From Bemisia tabaci (taxonomy: Eukaryota > Arthropoda > Insecta > Hemiptera > Aleyrodidae), in NCBI RefSeq assembly GCF_918797505.1, contig NC_092797.1, positions 992,001 to 1,056,000 on the forward strand: a stretch of DNA of 64,000 nucleotides, written 5' to 3'. The notes under the pieces were generated by a model. That model made no database searches. It saw only the letters and a program-made list of their open reading frames with translations, and was not told where the DNA came from. The first letter of the stretch is position 1, and the number at the start of each line of letters is the position of its first letter. This document shows, piece by piece, positions 10,705-21,430 of this stretch. A program made the position numbers and the translations under genes.

Positions 10705-11204
10705 NNNNNNNNNNNNNNNNNNNNNNNNNNNNNNNNNNNNNNNNNNNNNNNNNNNNNNNNNNNNNNNNNNNNNNNNNNNNNNNNNNNNNNNNNNNNNNNN
10801 NNNNNNNNNNNNNNNNNNNNNNNNNNNNNNNNNNNNNNNNNNNNNNNNNNNNNNNNNNNNNNNNNNNNNNNNNNNNNNNNNNNNNNNNNNNNNNNNNNNN
10901 NNNNNNNNNNNNNNNNNNNNNNNNNNNNNNNNNNNNNNNNNNNNNNNNNNNNNNNNNNNNNNNNNNNNNNNNNNNNNNNNNNNNNNNNNNNNNNNNNNNN
11001 NNNNNNNNNNNNNNNNNNNNNNNNNNNNNNNNNNNNNNNNNNNNNNNNNNNNNNNNNNNNNNNNNNNNNNNNNNNNNNNNNNNNNNNNNNNNNNNNNNNN
11101 NNNNNNNNNNNNNNNNNNNNNNNNNNNNNNNNNNNNNNNNNNNNNNNNNNNNNNNNNNNNNNNNNNNNNNNNNNNNNNNNNNNNNNNNNNNNNNNNNNNN
11201 NNNN
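10705..11204. other. Assembly gap of 500 N
   Basis: The run of exactly 500 N is a conventional placeholder, so the true length is unknown. Open frames through it are meaningless. Confidence 0.98.
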
Positions 11205-11604
11205 TTCCTCAGAGAAGCAGATGTGATCTCGTGTCCCCAGCCCAAGGGGCAATATTTGTATCAGGGTATAACTTATAAAGCATCTAAAGTAGATAAAGAC
11301 GCAGTGTTTCGTCGCAATGTATCTGTTCCCAAGTTCGGTGACGTCTTTGTAGGACGCTGTAAGGTCCTGTATGCATTTCCCATGAATATAGTTCTGTGAT
11401 GCTCCACTGTAGTGGACTGCAGTCACATATGGGCCCGTGGCATTTTCCCTGAAGTTCTATGATGATCCACGAGACACCGTGAGAGGTCCCGCGAGAGCAC
11501 ATACGGGTCACATCGGTCACATACACTTTCATGGGAGCGCACGGGTCACATGTTAGCCCCCACGGGAGCTCACTGGCTCCCTTGTCCATTCCCCAGGGGA
11601 GCAG

Positions 11605-11720
11605 ATGTGATGTGTCATTCCCTTGAGAGCGCATGTGATCACACGTCATTCTCGTGAGGTGCATGTGATCACATGTCATTCTCGTGAGGTACATGTGATC
11701 ACAAGTCATTCCCATGAGAA
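11605..11720 (+). repeat. 30-bp minisatellite
   Basis: Three to four units with the core CATTCTCGTGAGGT followed by CATGTGATCACA are in tandem. Because 30 is a multiple of three, the minus strand reads as a repeated decapeptide (TCDHMxLTRM), but nothing else supports coding. Looser relatives of the unit (CACGGG, GGTCACAT) extend back to about 11340. Confidence 0.7.
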
Positions 11721-12009
11721 AAATTCAGCAGGGTAACATGTTCCATCTGCTCCGAAAAAACACCGAAAATCCTCATTTTAGACATTTTAATTTTCCTTCA
11801 CCGATCGATTCTTTTGACTAAGAGTGAACGAGGCGGTCAAAAACTGTCTCATGCAGGAGAGGGTCGGGGGCGCATTTAAAAAATTCCTGAAAATCGCGAA
11901 AAATACATTCGAGGGAGGGGGAGGGGGAGGGGGATTTTCCAGCATTGAGGCGTGAGCGTGAGGTTGAGACCCCCTTGCCTCTCTCTTGGCTGCGCCACGG
12001 ATCAGCGGA

Positions 12010-12263
12010 CATTTATAGACAGAGCGATAGACAGAGCGATAGACAAAAAAGACAATTGAAAAATAGAGTGATCTTTTTAGTTGAAACGATCGAGTAGTTT
12101 CAATGGACAGAGGAGGTGAGTTAGACCAACTAACTGCAACCAACGAAAGACCTCATAATTAGTCCATCATTTTTCCCTCAGTCCATAACAATCGCCTGTT
12201 TCAACCAGTAGGATCGCTCCGTTTCTCCTTTGTCTGGCGTTTTATCTATCAATTTCAGTAATT
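12010..12263. mobile_element. Foldback MITE, GATAGACAAAGCGATAGAC family, copy 1
   Basis: The left arm has repeated AGACAGAGCGATAGAC and the right arm GTTTTATCTATCAATTTC, with internal arms GTTGAAACGATCG and CGCCTGTTTCAACC. Other copies are at 16250-16380 and 16984-17115 (halves), 18090-18335, 56455-56690 and 59331-59573. It is non-coding. Confidence 0.6.
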
Positions 12264-12626
12264 AGCCCACAGAGGTCCAATAATGTCCATTGACTAGGTG
12301 ATATTTAAAAGACACCACCGCTCTTACTATGAAATTGGTCAAAGTATTTGTGAGCACACATTTGGCCCAAAAAACAATAAGATTTCAGCTCACCGTCAGT
12401 TGAATATCCTTTGTTTAATGAATGGTGTTGCATATACCGTCGGGAGTTGAGGTAAGGATCAAGCTGCCCTGGTGTTGCTAGATAGTGCTGTTTACTTAGA
12501 CGTTGAACCATTCTTCTGAAGTTCTCTCACATGTTCCCACGAATTGGCCGTTTTAGTCTTGACACTGGAACAAGATAATTGTAAGAGGTTGCAATTAAAG
12601 CAAATAAAATGCATAGGTATGTACGT

Positions 12627-12881
12627 GGGCCGAGTTTAGCAGGAAGGAACCAAGCCACATCAGCTTTTGCCAAATTTGACTGGATAATTTAATTTTTTAC
12701 AATGGAACGTTTGTGCGGATTCCTTCGAAAATATTACGGAATTCGCTGATTCGTACTATGCAGAAAATGCACTAAAATTTGCACAAAAATACGCACAACC
12801 GATTTCAAGTGAAAAATCAAAGTTCCCAATTAAATTTGGCAATAGCTGATGTGGCTTGCTTTCTTTCTGCTTAACGAGGTC
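12627..12881. mobile_element. MITE with about 60-bp inverted repeats, copy 2
   Basis: Homologous end to end with 3757-4010: GGAACCAAGCCACATCAGC on the left and its inverse GCTGATGTGGCTTG on the right. Confidence 0.65.
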
Positions 12882-12931
12882 TACTTAATAATCTCACATT
12901 ACCGCTCCACTCCGACAGCTTGGAGTGTCAC

Positions 12932-13152
12932 ATCACCGAAAACAAAAGATTGGTAGAATTCACCATTCCTTCACGCTATATTTCACACAGCGCGAAGGAA
13001 TGGTAAATTCTACCAATCTTCAAGTCGATTCTGCTAGAGGAATGGTAACCTGTGCGTTTACCTTTCTGCTGGCAGAATCGACCCTGATTTAACGCTGTGT
13101 GAAATACAGCGTGAAGGAATGGTAAATTCTACCAATATTTTTTTTCGGCGTG
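12932..13152. mobile_element. Foldback MITE with ACCATTCCTTCACGC arms
   Basis: ATTGGTAGAATTCACCATTC near the left end is matched by inverse copies at about 12983-13014 and 13112-13137. TTTCACACAGCG pairs with CGCTGTGTGAAAT. Ends are CACCGAAAA-like and TTTTCGGCGTG. The three-fold occurrence of the arm suggests an internal duplication. Confidence 0.55.
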
Positions 13153-13423
13153 GATTAAGCTTTGAATATTTACACGTTGATATAGTCTGATGGTGAATAT
13201 CGTCCTTTAAAGGTTCGCCTTCAATTTGCCGGGTAGGCAACCAAACCCACCGGCAATCGCGAATAGTTACCGACTCGCAGAAGCGGTTCCAACAATTTGG
13301 CAACACCGGATTTGCTCCATTTAAACAATAATCTATTCTTGTCGACCTTGCCCCTCTAAAAATCGATACATTTCCAAAAGTTTAACTGGAAAAAAATAAT
13401 GTTGCCAATTTGCTGGATCCGCC

Positions 13424-14104
13424 CAGGGCCGGATTTAGCTTTTTGCCGCCCCTGGGCAAGCTACATTTTGCCGCCCCTGGGTCTGCAATATTTCGCCACT
13501 ATATTGTCAACAGTATCCCCTCCTCCCCCTCCCCCTCTCCGCACTCCTAACTTCCCACGCCATCTCATCTTCCCCCCCCCCCCTCGTGCGCCGCCTGGGC
13601 GCGTGCGCGTAGCTGCTTCAAAATGCGCCGCGAATATATAAAATGGAATGGATGGATGAGACAAAAATAAAATGTAGACGAAGTTGAAGCTAGTGTAGCT
13701 CAATGTATTAGTTGCAATGTATTTTCGGAAGATCAGGTTAAAAAGTTTTTCTCCGGGTTTTCAGTTTAGCAAAGCTGTCAACCAGAGCATCAACGTCTAA
13801 ATTGATTATCAAGTCTGCCTCGATGTTTAAAATTGCCGTGTTGTTTAGTATCACTCCAACGAACGATCATCCTAGCGCTCAAGGCCGGACCTAAGGGGCG
13901 GCAGCTTTGCCGCTCCCGTCAAGCGTCAACTCCCTTCCTTCATACATTTTGCCGCTCATTTTTTCACTTCGCTCCGTCTCTGTCTCCATTTTTTCCTTTT
14001 TTCTCGCTTTAACTTTCAATTAATCCAGTGCCAAAATTTGCCGCCCCTCAAAATTTGCCGCTATGGGCAAGTGCCCCAGTGCCCTATAGGTAAATCCGGC
14101 CCTG
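13424..14104. mobile_element. hAT-like element, CAGGGCCGGATTTA ends, exact TSD GATCCGCC
   Basis: It starts CAGGGCCGGATTTAGC and ends TAAATCCGGCCCTG. GATCCGCC flanks both ends exactly (13416-13423 and 14105-14112). The terminal TTTGCCGCCCCTGGGC motif is repeated on both sides. An 8-bp duplication and CAGGG ends are typical of hAT elements. It is 681 bp with no transposase; the interior differs from the copies at 18794 and 35972. Confidence 0.8.
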
Positions 14105-14216
14105 GATCCGCCAAAGCCTACTCGAAAAACTCAGACGCATCTCGCTCCATACTCTATGATTGAATTAGGAATTATGCTCTTTTATTTCCTTCTCAAGCTT
14201 TAAGGGAAGCGCAACT

Positions 14217-14469
14217 CTGCCGTGCTAAGGAAGAATGCCGTCTGAACATTTGAGAGTTGCCAAATTTCCCCCGATAAAGCGTGTATATTTCACGGAATTT
14301 AAGCACAGTTTTCCATGAAATTTTCAGATGTTTTACATTAAATTGCGTACAAAATCATCTACAAATTTTGGGGGAAAATATTCACAATTTTTCCAGTAAA
14401 TTCGATTTTTATCGAAGGAAATTTGGCAACGTCTGAAGGCTCATACGGCGTCTTTCCTTAGCACAGCAG
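14217..14469. mobile_element. MITE, CTGCCGTGCTAAGGAA family, copy 1
   Basis: It starts CTGCCGTGCTAAGGAAGAA and ends CCTTAGCACAGCAG, with arms extending through CCGT(A/C)TGAAC and GTTGCCAAATTTCC. It recurs at 34524-34773, 42608-42861 and 57032-57280, and as halves at 29440-29585 and near 17660 and 21760. It is about 250 bp and non-coding. No exact long TSD was seen. Confidence 0.7.
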
Positions 14470-14838
14470 GACTCGACACATTTTTTCTTACAATTTGGCA
14501 CATATGAATAACATAACCATGGAAAATGGACATGTTGCCGTTTAAATCATGTTCGCGGCCCTACATTTCACGGAGGGGATACAATGTGAGCGGTCAAAAC
14601 CAACTGTTTACGCTGAAATTCAGCGGCTGAATACGTATGTACCCGGTGTTGGCCATTTTACTATTATCACTCATCTCCTTCCAGGTTTAAAATTTTCCCT
14701 TCATGAAGACTAATCGAACCATTCGCTTTTTTCCCGAACAACCACAAAATTTTTCAAAAATAAGTAGTTGAGGTCACCGGGGAGCACTCAGATAAGTGGC
14801 TGTCATGGTGATCTTCAGGCCGTGGTCAAGTTTTCGTG

Positions 14839-15874
14839 TCCCTTTATACTGAGAGTTAAGACAACAACCCTCGTGCGGTCACAAACGGGCATAAACACAG
14901 ATTAGTCCAGATCGCTAACGTCCAATCTAGCCAATGCTTAGAAAGCGTGAGTACCTAATTTTGCTACAGGTTAGGCAACTTTAGAAAATTGATGGCACTA
15001 CCAGTAGTGAAAGAACTTGACCGGAGCGAGAGAAATTTCCTCTTGAATCTGATTATAAAGCTTTAATGAAGTATAAATAGTAATGTGTAATAATGATTTT
15101 TGATCAAATAAGATTTTATCAAATACTGTTATGCTAAGTATTCTGTTTCAATATTCTTACAATAGTTGGTAGCAAATTAACTGCTCTCATGGGGGCCTGG
15201 CGGGAATTCAAAACTAGGAACCAAAAGTCTCATTTTGCTAGGATTTTGCTTTAATTTTCGGTTTCTAAGGCTTTAAACTTCAAAAATATGATATATTATA
15301 ATCTGGCGGTGAAGATCGACTCATCCAGAATAGATGAGAGATAGACATTCCAAATTAAGGGGGAAAGTGCTGCATCTTTTAATCTGGAAATATTGAACCA
15401 CATAAATTCTACTGAGAAACTAATTCTTGAATTCTTCGGAACGTTTCATCTCACAAAAATCTGAAAAAGAAGTGTTCTCTCGCCGAAAATCTGCTGAAAA
15501 TGGCCAAAATTTCAGTTTTGGTTCCTAGTTTTGAATGCCCATGGATTTTCCCGCCAAATGGCTTTCACAAAACTACTCACGCTCTTCCGCCGATGTTAGC
15601 GATCTGGACTAATCTGTGGGCATAAAGATTACACAAATTATAGTTTTTCGTAATCTTTGATCGGTTCATTCTCAAATTCCTTTCTCCGTTCCTTCTCTCA
15701 TTCCGTTTGTTCCTTGCTGAACCCATAATTCCTCGGTCCATTCCAGATTATAATACTTGCAATTGGTGAAAATAGAATATTTATTCCCGTTTGTGACACT
15801 GTGGAAGCCTAAAATACGGGAGCCAATCAGAAATAGATTCGCATTGTCTTAACTCTCAGTATAAAGGGACTCTA
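14839..15874. mobile_element. TAGAGTCCC element with exact TSD TTTTCGTG, interrupted
   Basis: The left end TCCCTTTATACTGAGAG (lacking the first bases) and the right end CTCTCAGTATAAAGGGACTC are inverse. TTTTCGTG flanks both sides (14831-14838 and 15875-15882). The uninterrupted relative is 17758-18067 (310 bp). This copy is longer because the element at 14896-15618 inserted into it. Confidence 0.75.
14896..15618. mobile_element. Nested element, CACAGATTAGTCC ends, exact TSD GGCATAAA
   Basis: CACAGATTAGTCCAGATCGC on the left and its perfect inverse on the right (about 24 bp) are flanked by GGCATAAA at 14888-14895 and 15619-15626. The empty site is seen in the relative at 17758-18067, where the flanks are contiguous. 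An internal inverted pair (CAAAACTAGGAACCAAAA near 15210 and its inverse near 15520) is also present. It is 723 bp and non-coding. Confidence 0.8.
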
Positions 15875-16249
15875 TTTTCGTGTAGCGGGAGCGCGGCACC
15901 CGACGTAGGCTTGGAGACTTTAACGCGCGGGTAGGAAAAAAGCCGATGATCCTCTTGGCGCACTTTCAACTTCAACAACGATGAGTTGGATCATTCCGAC
16001 AGTGAAACTAGATGCTATAGTCAATTTTAATGAATGTAGGGCAAAAAGCAATGACGAGAAGGTTGTCAGTTGAAATAATGACATGAACATTGGTCCCCTC
16101 TGACAGACATTGGTTATCAAACATCGAAGCGTATGGAGATTAATGGAGTTCGGCTGAAAAATTCGGCGAGAGAATTTCACCCCTATCTTACATCATCCGG
16201 CAACTTCGCGTTCAACCATTAACCAATAGATTGATTATTGAAATTAATA

Positions 16250-16380
16250 ATAGACAGAGCGATAGACAAAGAAGACGACGGGAAAATGGAGAAATTCTTT
16301 TTCAAACGGGTAGTTGTTGTAGACTACTAAGGGGGAAAATGAAGGATTGGCTATTCAGAGCTTCGTGGATTGTCGTTACC
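16250..16380. mobile_element. GATAGACAAAGCGATAGAC MITE, left half
   Basis: It matches the left arm of the 12010-12263 family (AGACAGAGCGATAGAC, then CAAACGGGTAG), then stops at about 16380. The matching right half lies at 16984-17115, with three other elements between, so the original may have been split by serial insertions. Confidence 0.5.
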
Positions 16381-16394
16381 ATACATAAAGTACA

Positions 16395-16680
16395 TAGAGT
16401 CGTAATATAAATGGGAGAGCTGGGACCATGTCCTGGACGACGAGACCCGAGCCCGGTGTGTGGGTCACTTTTTCTATACATATTCGATCCAAAATGGTGG
16501 TGTGGAATACGTAGTAATTCCTATCTTCTTTGTTTACATCGGATGACCAAGTCCCCGTGTATTGCAAACAATCGATTATGTATCGAATAAGTGACCCGTC
16601 GCTGCTCAGGAGTCATCGAATTCGGGACCTGGAAAATGCTTAAAAGTGGTCCCAGCTCTCCCAATCACATTACGACTCCA
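16395..16680. mobile_element. TIR element with TAGAGTCGTAAT ends
   Basis: TAGAGTCGTAATATAAATGG followed by GAGAGCTGGGACC on the left pairs with GGTCCCAGCTCTCCCAAT and ATTACGACTCCA on the right. It is about 286 bp and lies between the two halves of another MITE. No exact TSD was found. Confidence 0.6.
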
Positions 16681-16682
16681 TG

Positions 16683-16783
16683 GAATCCGCACAAACGTTC
16701 TCTTGTGAAAAATTAAATTGCCCAGTTGAATTCGGCATTAGCTGATGTGGCTTATTGGTTCCTCTCTATGCTAAACGCGACCC
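16683..16783. mobile_element. MITE (3757-4010 family), right half
   Basis: It shows the GAAAAATTAAATTGCCCAGT, GCTGATGTGGCTT and GGTTCC order of the right end of 3757-4010. The left half is missing. Confidence 0.5.
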
Positions 16784-16819
16784 AGATAGTCTATTACCTG
16801 CCATCTTTGTCCATTGCAA

Positions 16820-16983
16820 CAGTGGCGTGGCGTGAATGATCGATTATCAATATCTCGCCATTTTAAGCTATGGTGGAGAATCGATTACTAAGGTGTTTGC
16901 TGCAAACACCTTAATAATCGATATTTTTTCATGGGTTTAAATGGCCGATCAATCGATTTATCGGAAAGCACGCCACGCCTCTG
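16820..16983. mobile_element. hAT-like foldback MITE, CAGTGGCGTGGCGTG ends
   Basis: It starts CAGTGGCGTGGCGTG and ends CACGCCACGCCTCTG. The flanks CATTGCAA and CATTATAA agree at six of eight positions. The centre is a palindrome (AAGGTGTTTGC/GCAAACACCTT). It is 164 bp. Relatives are at 5334-5499 and 21862-22032. Confidence 0.65.
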
Positions 16984-17115
16984 CATTATAACCAACAGGA
17001 TCGCTCCATTTCCCCTCTGTGTCTCCCCTTTGTACATTGCTTTGTCCATCGATGTGCCTATCGCTAAATCTATCACATTGTTTATAGTTTTAACAATCTC
17101 TTTGTCTATCTATTT
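16984..17115. mobile_element. GATAGACAAAGCGATAGAC MITE, right half
   Basis: It matches the right arm of the family (CCAACAGGATCGCTCCATTT, then GTCTATCTATTTCA). The left half may be the fragment at 16250-16380. Confidence 0.5.
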
Positions 17116-17409
17116 CAGATGTTCTATTTTTTATCAGTCTATTGAGAGTTGACTCTCTTGGGTGACTTCCATTCACTCGCTGGGAAAATAGCTGCGAAGG
17201 GGGGGGGGGGGTTGTTTGTAAAATATATCGCAACTGCGTATGGATATGACTATGGTTTGGTTGGTCTATGGAATGGCGCTTGTTTGGAGTCTTCGTATGG
17301 GATAATGATGATTCGTATAGAAATTCACGGGCGTATCTAGGTTCTCTTGCGAGTGAAACTCCTGCCAAATCCCAATCCAGCGGTCACGGTCACATCGCAG
17401 CGCAAAAAA

Positions 17410-17631
17410 TCAGCCCGTCCACATAGCAGCCTCCTGGTGGAGCGCGGCAGTTACCGATGGCCACTCGCACTGCCTCGCCAAAACCACGCAATTCCCACGG
17501 GGACCCCACGGATATCCGCGGTTCTTCCCGAGTGTGGGCGCGTGGGTCTCCATCTCCACCGCGCTGGAATAGCAGAGCATCATGACCGCGACACACTTCC
17601 CGCCGATCACATTGTAGTGCTCCCGCGCCAA
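17410..17631 (-). other. Unrecognised GC-rich open frame
   Basis: This minus-strand stretch is open for about 73 codons, is much richer in G+C than its surroundings and mostly uses G or C at the third codon position, as a real exon might. A possible donor (TCG|GTAACT) lies inside it. I do not recognise the peptide, the acceptor side is weak and a second frame is also open over the same bases. It may be an exon of an unknown gene, a decayed pseudogene or chance. Confidence 0.2.
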
Positions 17632-17757
17632 TCATCAACAACAACGACACCGTATCAACACTCGAATCTTGCCAAATTTCCCCCGAAAAATCCTCTTTTG
17701 TCAAAAAAGTTATAAATAACAAGAACTAAGGAGTCGTTCATCATATTATATGGTCGG

Positions 17758-18067
17758 TTAGAGTCCCTTCATATTGAGAGTTAAGACAACCCCCCTTATG
17801 GAGTCACAAATGGGAATAAATATTACACAAATTGAAAGTTTTTCGTAATCTTTGATCGGCTCATTCTTAAATCCCTCTCTCCGTTCCCTCCCTCATTCCG
17901 TTTGTTCCTTGCCGCACCCGCAATTCCTCGGTCCATTCCAGATTATTATCTTTGCAATTGGTGAAAATGTAATCTTTATTCCCGTTTGTGACACTGAGAA
18001 GGCCTAAAATAGGGAACCAATCAGATATGGATTCACATTGTCTTAACTCTCAGTATAGCGGCACTCT
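17758..18067. mobile_element. hAT-like MITE, TAGAGTCCC family, TSD ATGGTCGG
   Basis: The left end TTAGAGTCCCTTCATATTG and the right end CTCTCAGTATAGCGGCACTC are inverse, and ATGGTCGG occurs immediately outside both (17750-17757 and 18068-18075). It is 310 bp and gives the uninterrupted form of the copy at 14839-15874. Confidence 0.75.
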
Positions 18068-18089
18068 ATGGTCGGCGGGCTCATTTTTG

Positions 18090-18335
18090 AAATTGATGGA
18101 CAAAGCGATAGACAAAGAGGGTAGAAAGAAAATCAAGCGAGCACACAGGTGGTGGTTCTTATAGACTAAGAAAGAAATGATGGACTATCTATAGAGCCTC
18201 TTATAGGTTGCCGTTAGTTAGGCTATATTTCCTTTGTCCATAGTAATCGCAACGCGCACCCGTCTCCGCCATTATAGGATCACTCCGTTCTCCATTTGTC
18301 TTTTTTGTCTATCGCTTTGTCTACCAACTCCAAGA
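18090..18335. mobile_element. GATAGACAAAGCGATAGAC MITE, full copy
   Basis: The left arm GGACAAAGCGATAGACAAAG and right arm GTCTATCGCTTTGTCTACC are inverse at the ends. The middle contains the family's ATGATGGACTA and TTTGTCCATAGTAATCGC motifs. Confidence 0.6.
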
Positions 18336-18793
18336 GCCCGCGGGCATTCACTTCCATTTCACCGCGGGGAATGGGGATTCACAATGAAAAATAAAACAAT
18401 TGATATCAGTATACCACTGCTTTAACCGGTTAATCCGTACCATCAATGCTGCAGAAAATAACACCCTGAACTTTCTAAAATTGACGTTTCGAGAGCGTTT
18501 CAAAGTTTCAGGTCGAAAAATCGCGATTTTTAAATGAATGCCCGAGCAAAACAAGCCGACGCGATTGGCAGCTTTTGACCTTATTCATTTCAAAGCCCTT
18601 TAACGTTGTTAATGCCGCAAATTCTACACAATATTCTTGAGAAAATCGCATATTGAGTTTCATCATAAACGAAAAATCGACCGACTTGACTTGAATCGCG
18701 TTTTTCCGCTTTCCTAGAAAATTTGATCTTTCACTTTAGCTCACCCTTTCTTGCCCGGTCACAAATACGTAATGCTCTTGAAGGGGAGGTAGG

Positions 18794-19649
18794 CAGGGCC
18801 GGATTTACCTACTTGCCGCCCACGGGCCACCTGTATTTAGCCGCCCCTTCTTATTCGTTTTGAAACATCAATACAGACCATAAAGTGAACGTGCCGGAGG
18901 AGGAGGGGTGCATAAGACGCGTTTACTCGTGTTGGGTACATTTTTTGTGAAAGATCACCACCTACCAACACTAAAACACACACAAAAATCACGGAACTTT
19001 GCGCGAAAATTAAGTTCCGTAAACCTTTATCTCTGAGTGGACGAGGCCTTTCATTTATGAGAAAAGAAGTAAAACATTATGAAAGAATAAACATGAATGT
19101 GCTTTAATGATTTTAATTTTCGCCAGCGTGCCAACCGCACTGTGTTTGACGCAATGCGTGAAGTATCCTTACAGTCTTGTAGGCATGCACTATGCATTTC
19201 ACGCCAACCGCTGCTGACCGCACAACGTTTGACGCAGTGCGTGAGGTATTCATGGAGTCTTGTAGGCGCTATAATATGTGTTTCATGCTGACCGGCGCGC
19301 CGAGGGTTTCTCCTTTCCATCTCAAGTCCTCGTCATCATTGCTCTCTGCGCCGCGCCACTCCAGGCCCAATTGCGTGTTTGATTTCTCTTTCAACTAGAC
19401 TAAAGAAAGGCGCTGTCTCCTGGATCGCCGGAAGACGAACAAATTTGAAATTACTATACTTTAATTCTCAGGAAATGAGAGATGTTTTCGTCTTTTCTCA
19501 TTTGAATTTCTGATTTTTCTTAATTTTTTTTTCCTGATTCGGATTATTTTCTTGATTCCTATAGTTAAACAAATTACAAACATTTGCCGCCCTCTAAATT
19601 TTCCGCCATGGGCCGCGGCCCATGTGGCCACCCTTTAAATCCGGCCCTG
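18794..19649. mobile_element. hAT-like element, CAGGGCCGGATTTA ends, full copy
   Basis: It starts CAGGGCCGGATTTACC and ends AAATCCGGCCCTG, with the subterminal palindrome GGGCCGCGGCCCAT. It is colinear with 35972-36774. The flanks (GAGGTAGG, GAGATGTG) agree only in part. Inside, about 19125-19275 holds two diverged tandem units containing TTTGACGCA(A/G)TGCGTGA and TCTTGTAGGC. The open frames here are by-products of these units. Confidence 0.7.
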
Positions 19650-19654
19650 GAGAT

Positions 19655-20860
19655 GTGTGTTCGCATTTGCTATTTCTCTTTTTACAAGGCCAATAAATTG
19701 CAAGTTAAAGAAGAAAGCATTTGTTACGGGTACGTTACGGGAAAGTGCACTCAAGGCTGCGATACCTACGTAACGCTGGAATGAGTGCATAGTGCAGATT
19801 TCTTGAGAACCTAGGATGTAAAGAGTTGACTGAAGGAGACACTATTTCGTCCAGTATTCACCACAAAACAATACTTTAATGGGAGGCTCGTGTTAAACAA
19901 AGTTTGCTAAGAGGAGTGCAGAGTGCAGACCTGCAATAGGGTTACGTTACAAGGAAAGTGCCGATGAGATCCGATTTTTATCACTACTTGTTTTTATTTC
20001 AAGAAGGAAATAAACTAATCTGATTGTCTAAAACTTTTTAATGAGTGAGAAAAATTCATAGAAAATTCAATGGGAAACTTTTAACCGGTATTCTTTTTAA
20101 TAATGAAATACATACGTGGAAATTGACAACCTTGCAATTAGAGAACCGCATTTTCCGACTTCGTAGCATCAATAGGATGGATCTCGTAAAAGAAGGATTA
20201 GATACGTCGTTAGGGACGGAAATCGGCCTTGCCCTCGGTTTCTGTAACTCAAACATTTTTTAACAATAGATGCTATAGATATTTAATAAAAAAAAATTGT
20301 TTTACCCGCTCATTGAACACAATCAGTTAGATAGATCGCCGTGAATAAGGTTCTAAACCAAGAGTGACCATTTTTCATGGTTTGTTTTAGTTCGATGTCA
20401 TTGTTCGACCAGGGGAGAGCCAGTATCTGGCTAAAATTTGGATATTTGTTTTAGTTTAAATAGAGGTCAGTTGACGCAAAAAATTTCCCAAAACTAACTT
20501 AAAAAATCCATGAAAAAGAGTCATTTCTGTCCACGGCAATTTATCTCGCACTATAGGCCTCTTTGCATTATTCAGCCTATCGTTGAATGTCTTCCGTGTG
20601 AGATGTGAAAGCTGGAAACATGGAGCTTAAAACTAAAAATGACAATTTTTCATGATTGTCCTTTTTCTTTTTTTTTCAGTTTTATGTCGTTTTTCCAGAG
20701 CTTTGGCCGGTCTAAACAATTTTTTTTTTATAAAACCTACAGACCTTCCACCGTCAAAAACTTAGAGTTCCAAGACGAAATCCAGGGTGGGGCCGACTTT
20801 GGCTCCTTATAACGACACCTTTTAAATAGATACGCTGTTCACGCCGTCACCGTCGTGAAA
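19655..20860. other. Unassigned AT-rich DNA
   Basis: No gene or repeat partner is recognised. The open frames at 20045-20263 and 20056-20256 overlap on opposite strands without further support. Confidence 0.35.
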
Positions 20861-20864
20861 ACTG

Positions 20865-21430
20865 GCAGCTCTCATCACGAGATGTCGCTCCTCGGACCGC
20901 GTCCCGCGGCCGGTGCTTTCCCCCGCTTTCCCGCGCCCGCAGCATCCTCCATCTCGCGGCGCGCGGCTCCCCGCACCCAAAGCCGCGTCGCCTGCTGCTA
21001 TCTTACGCATCTCCACCGCCCGCGCTGATGACCCCGCCGTGCATCACCTCCGCACCCAAGGCTGCGTCACGCTCCTCCGCCATGCTCGGCGCTTGCCTCC
21101 AGCACCCGCTATCCGCGCCGCTGGCCCTGCTTCCGTCACCCGCGCCGCGGTTGCGTCACAGCATCATGGGAGCAGCGCGCGCTGCCTCCTCTCCTCCACT
21201 TGCGACCATGCGTATGCCGTTCGCACTGCCCACGTTACGCATCGGCACGTGTCGCGGCACGTGATCCATCCATCTCGCTCCTACGCATTGAGGCAAGCGG
21301 TCGTCCCCTCTCGCTCTGGCGGGTGTAAATACTGTGCCGTGACCAGCTCCATTCGTCACTTCCATCGTCTTTTCCTTGAGAGACTCTCACGAGGCACCAC
21401 GCTTGACCAGCAAACCGATAGGTAAGTCCC
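20865..21430. other. Isolated GC- and CpG-rich block
   Basis: The base composition changes abruptly to GC-rich with many CpG (GCGCGC, CCGCGCC). The block ends near TAGGTAAGTCCC at 21419-21430, which contains a consensus donor. It could be a promoter and first exon reading rightward, or the terminal repeat of a retroelement. I see no matching second terminal repeat and do not recognise the 170-codon open frame (20913-21425), whose proline/alanine/arginine content is what GC-rich DNA gives by chance. Confidence 0.3.

Larger units (their letters stand above)
14500..16200 (+). repeat. Dispersed repeat, paralogous to 29590-30770
   Basis: Colinear similarity to 29590-30770 is visible at GCGGTCAAAA, GAAGACTAATCGAACC, TAGTTGAGGTCA, GTGGTCAAGTTT(T/C)CGTG, GACGTAGGCTTGGAGACTT and AACGCGCGGGTAGGAAAAAA. 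Each copy is interrupted by different elements (here 14839-15874; there 29805-30174 and 30401-30636). This is an older repeat of unknown type. Confidence 0.6.

Noticed and set aside
10668..11426. Open frames of up to 252 codons across the N run
   Set aside because: They consist mostly of unknown bases in an assembly gap.
11284..11715. CRISPR-like regular repeat with palindromic TGATCACA
   Set aside because: Units are directly adjacent without spacers, the host DNA is eukaryotic and the pattern is a simple 30-bp minisatellite.
20913..21425. 170-codon proline/alanine/arginine-rich frame
   Set aside because: Stop codons are rare in GC-rich DNA, other frames are also open and no domain is recognisable.
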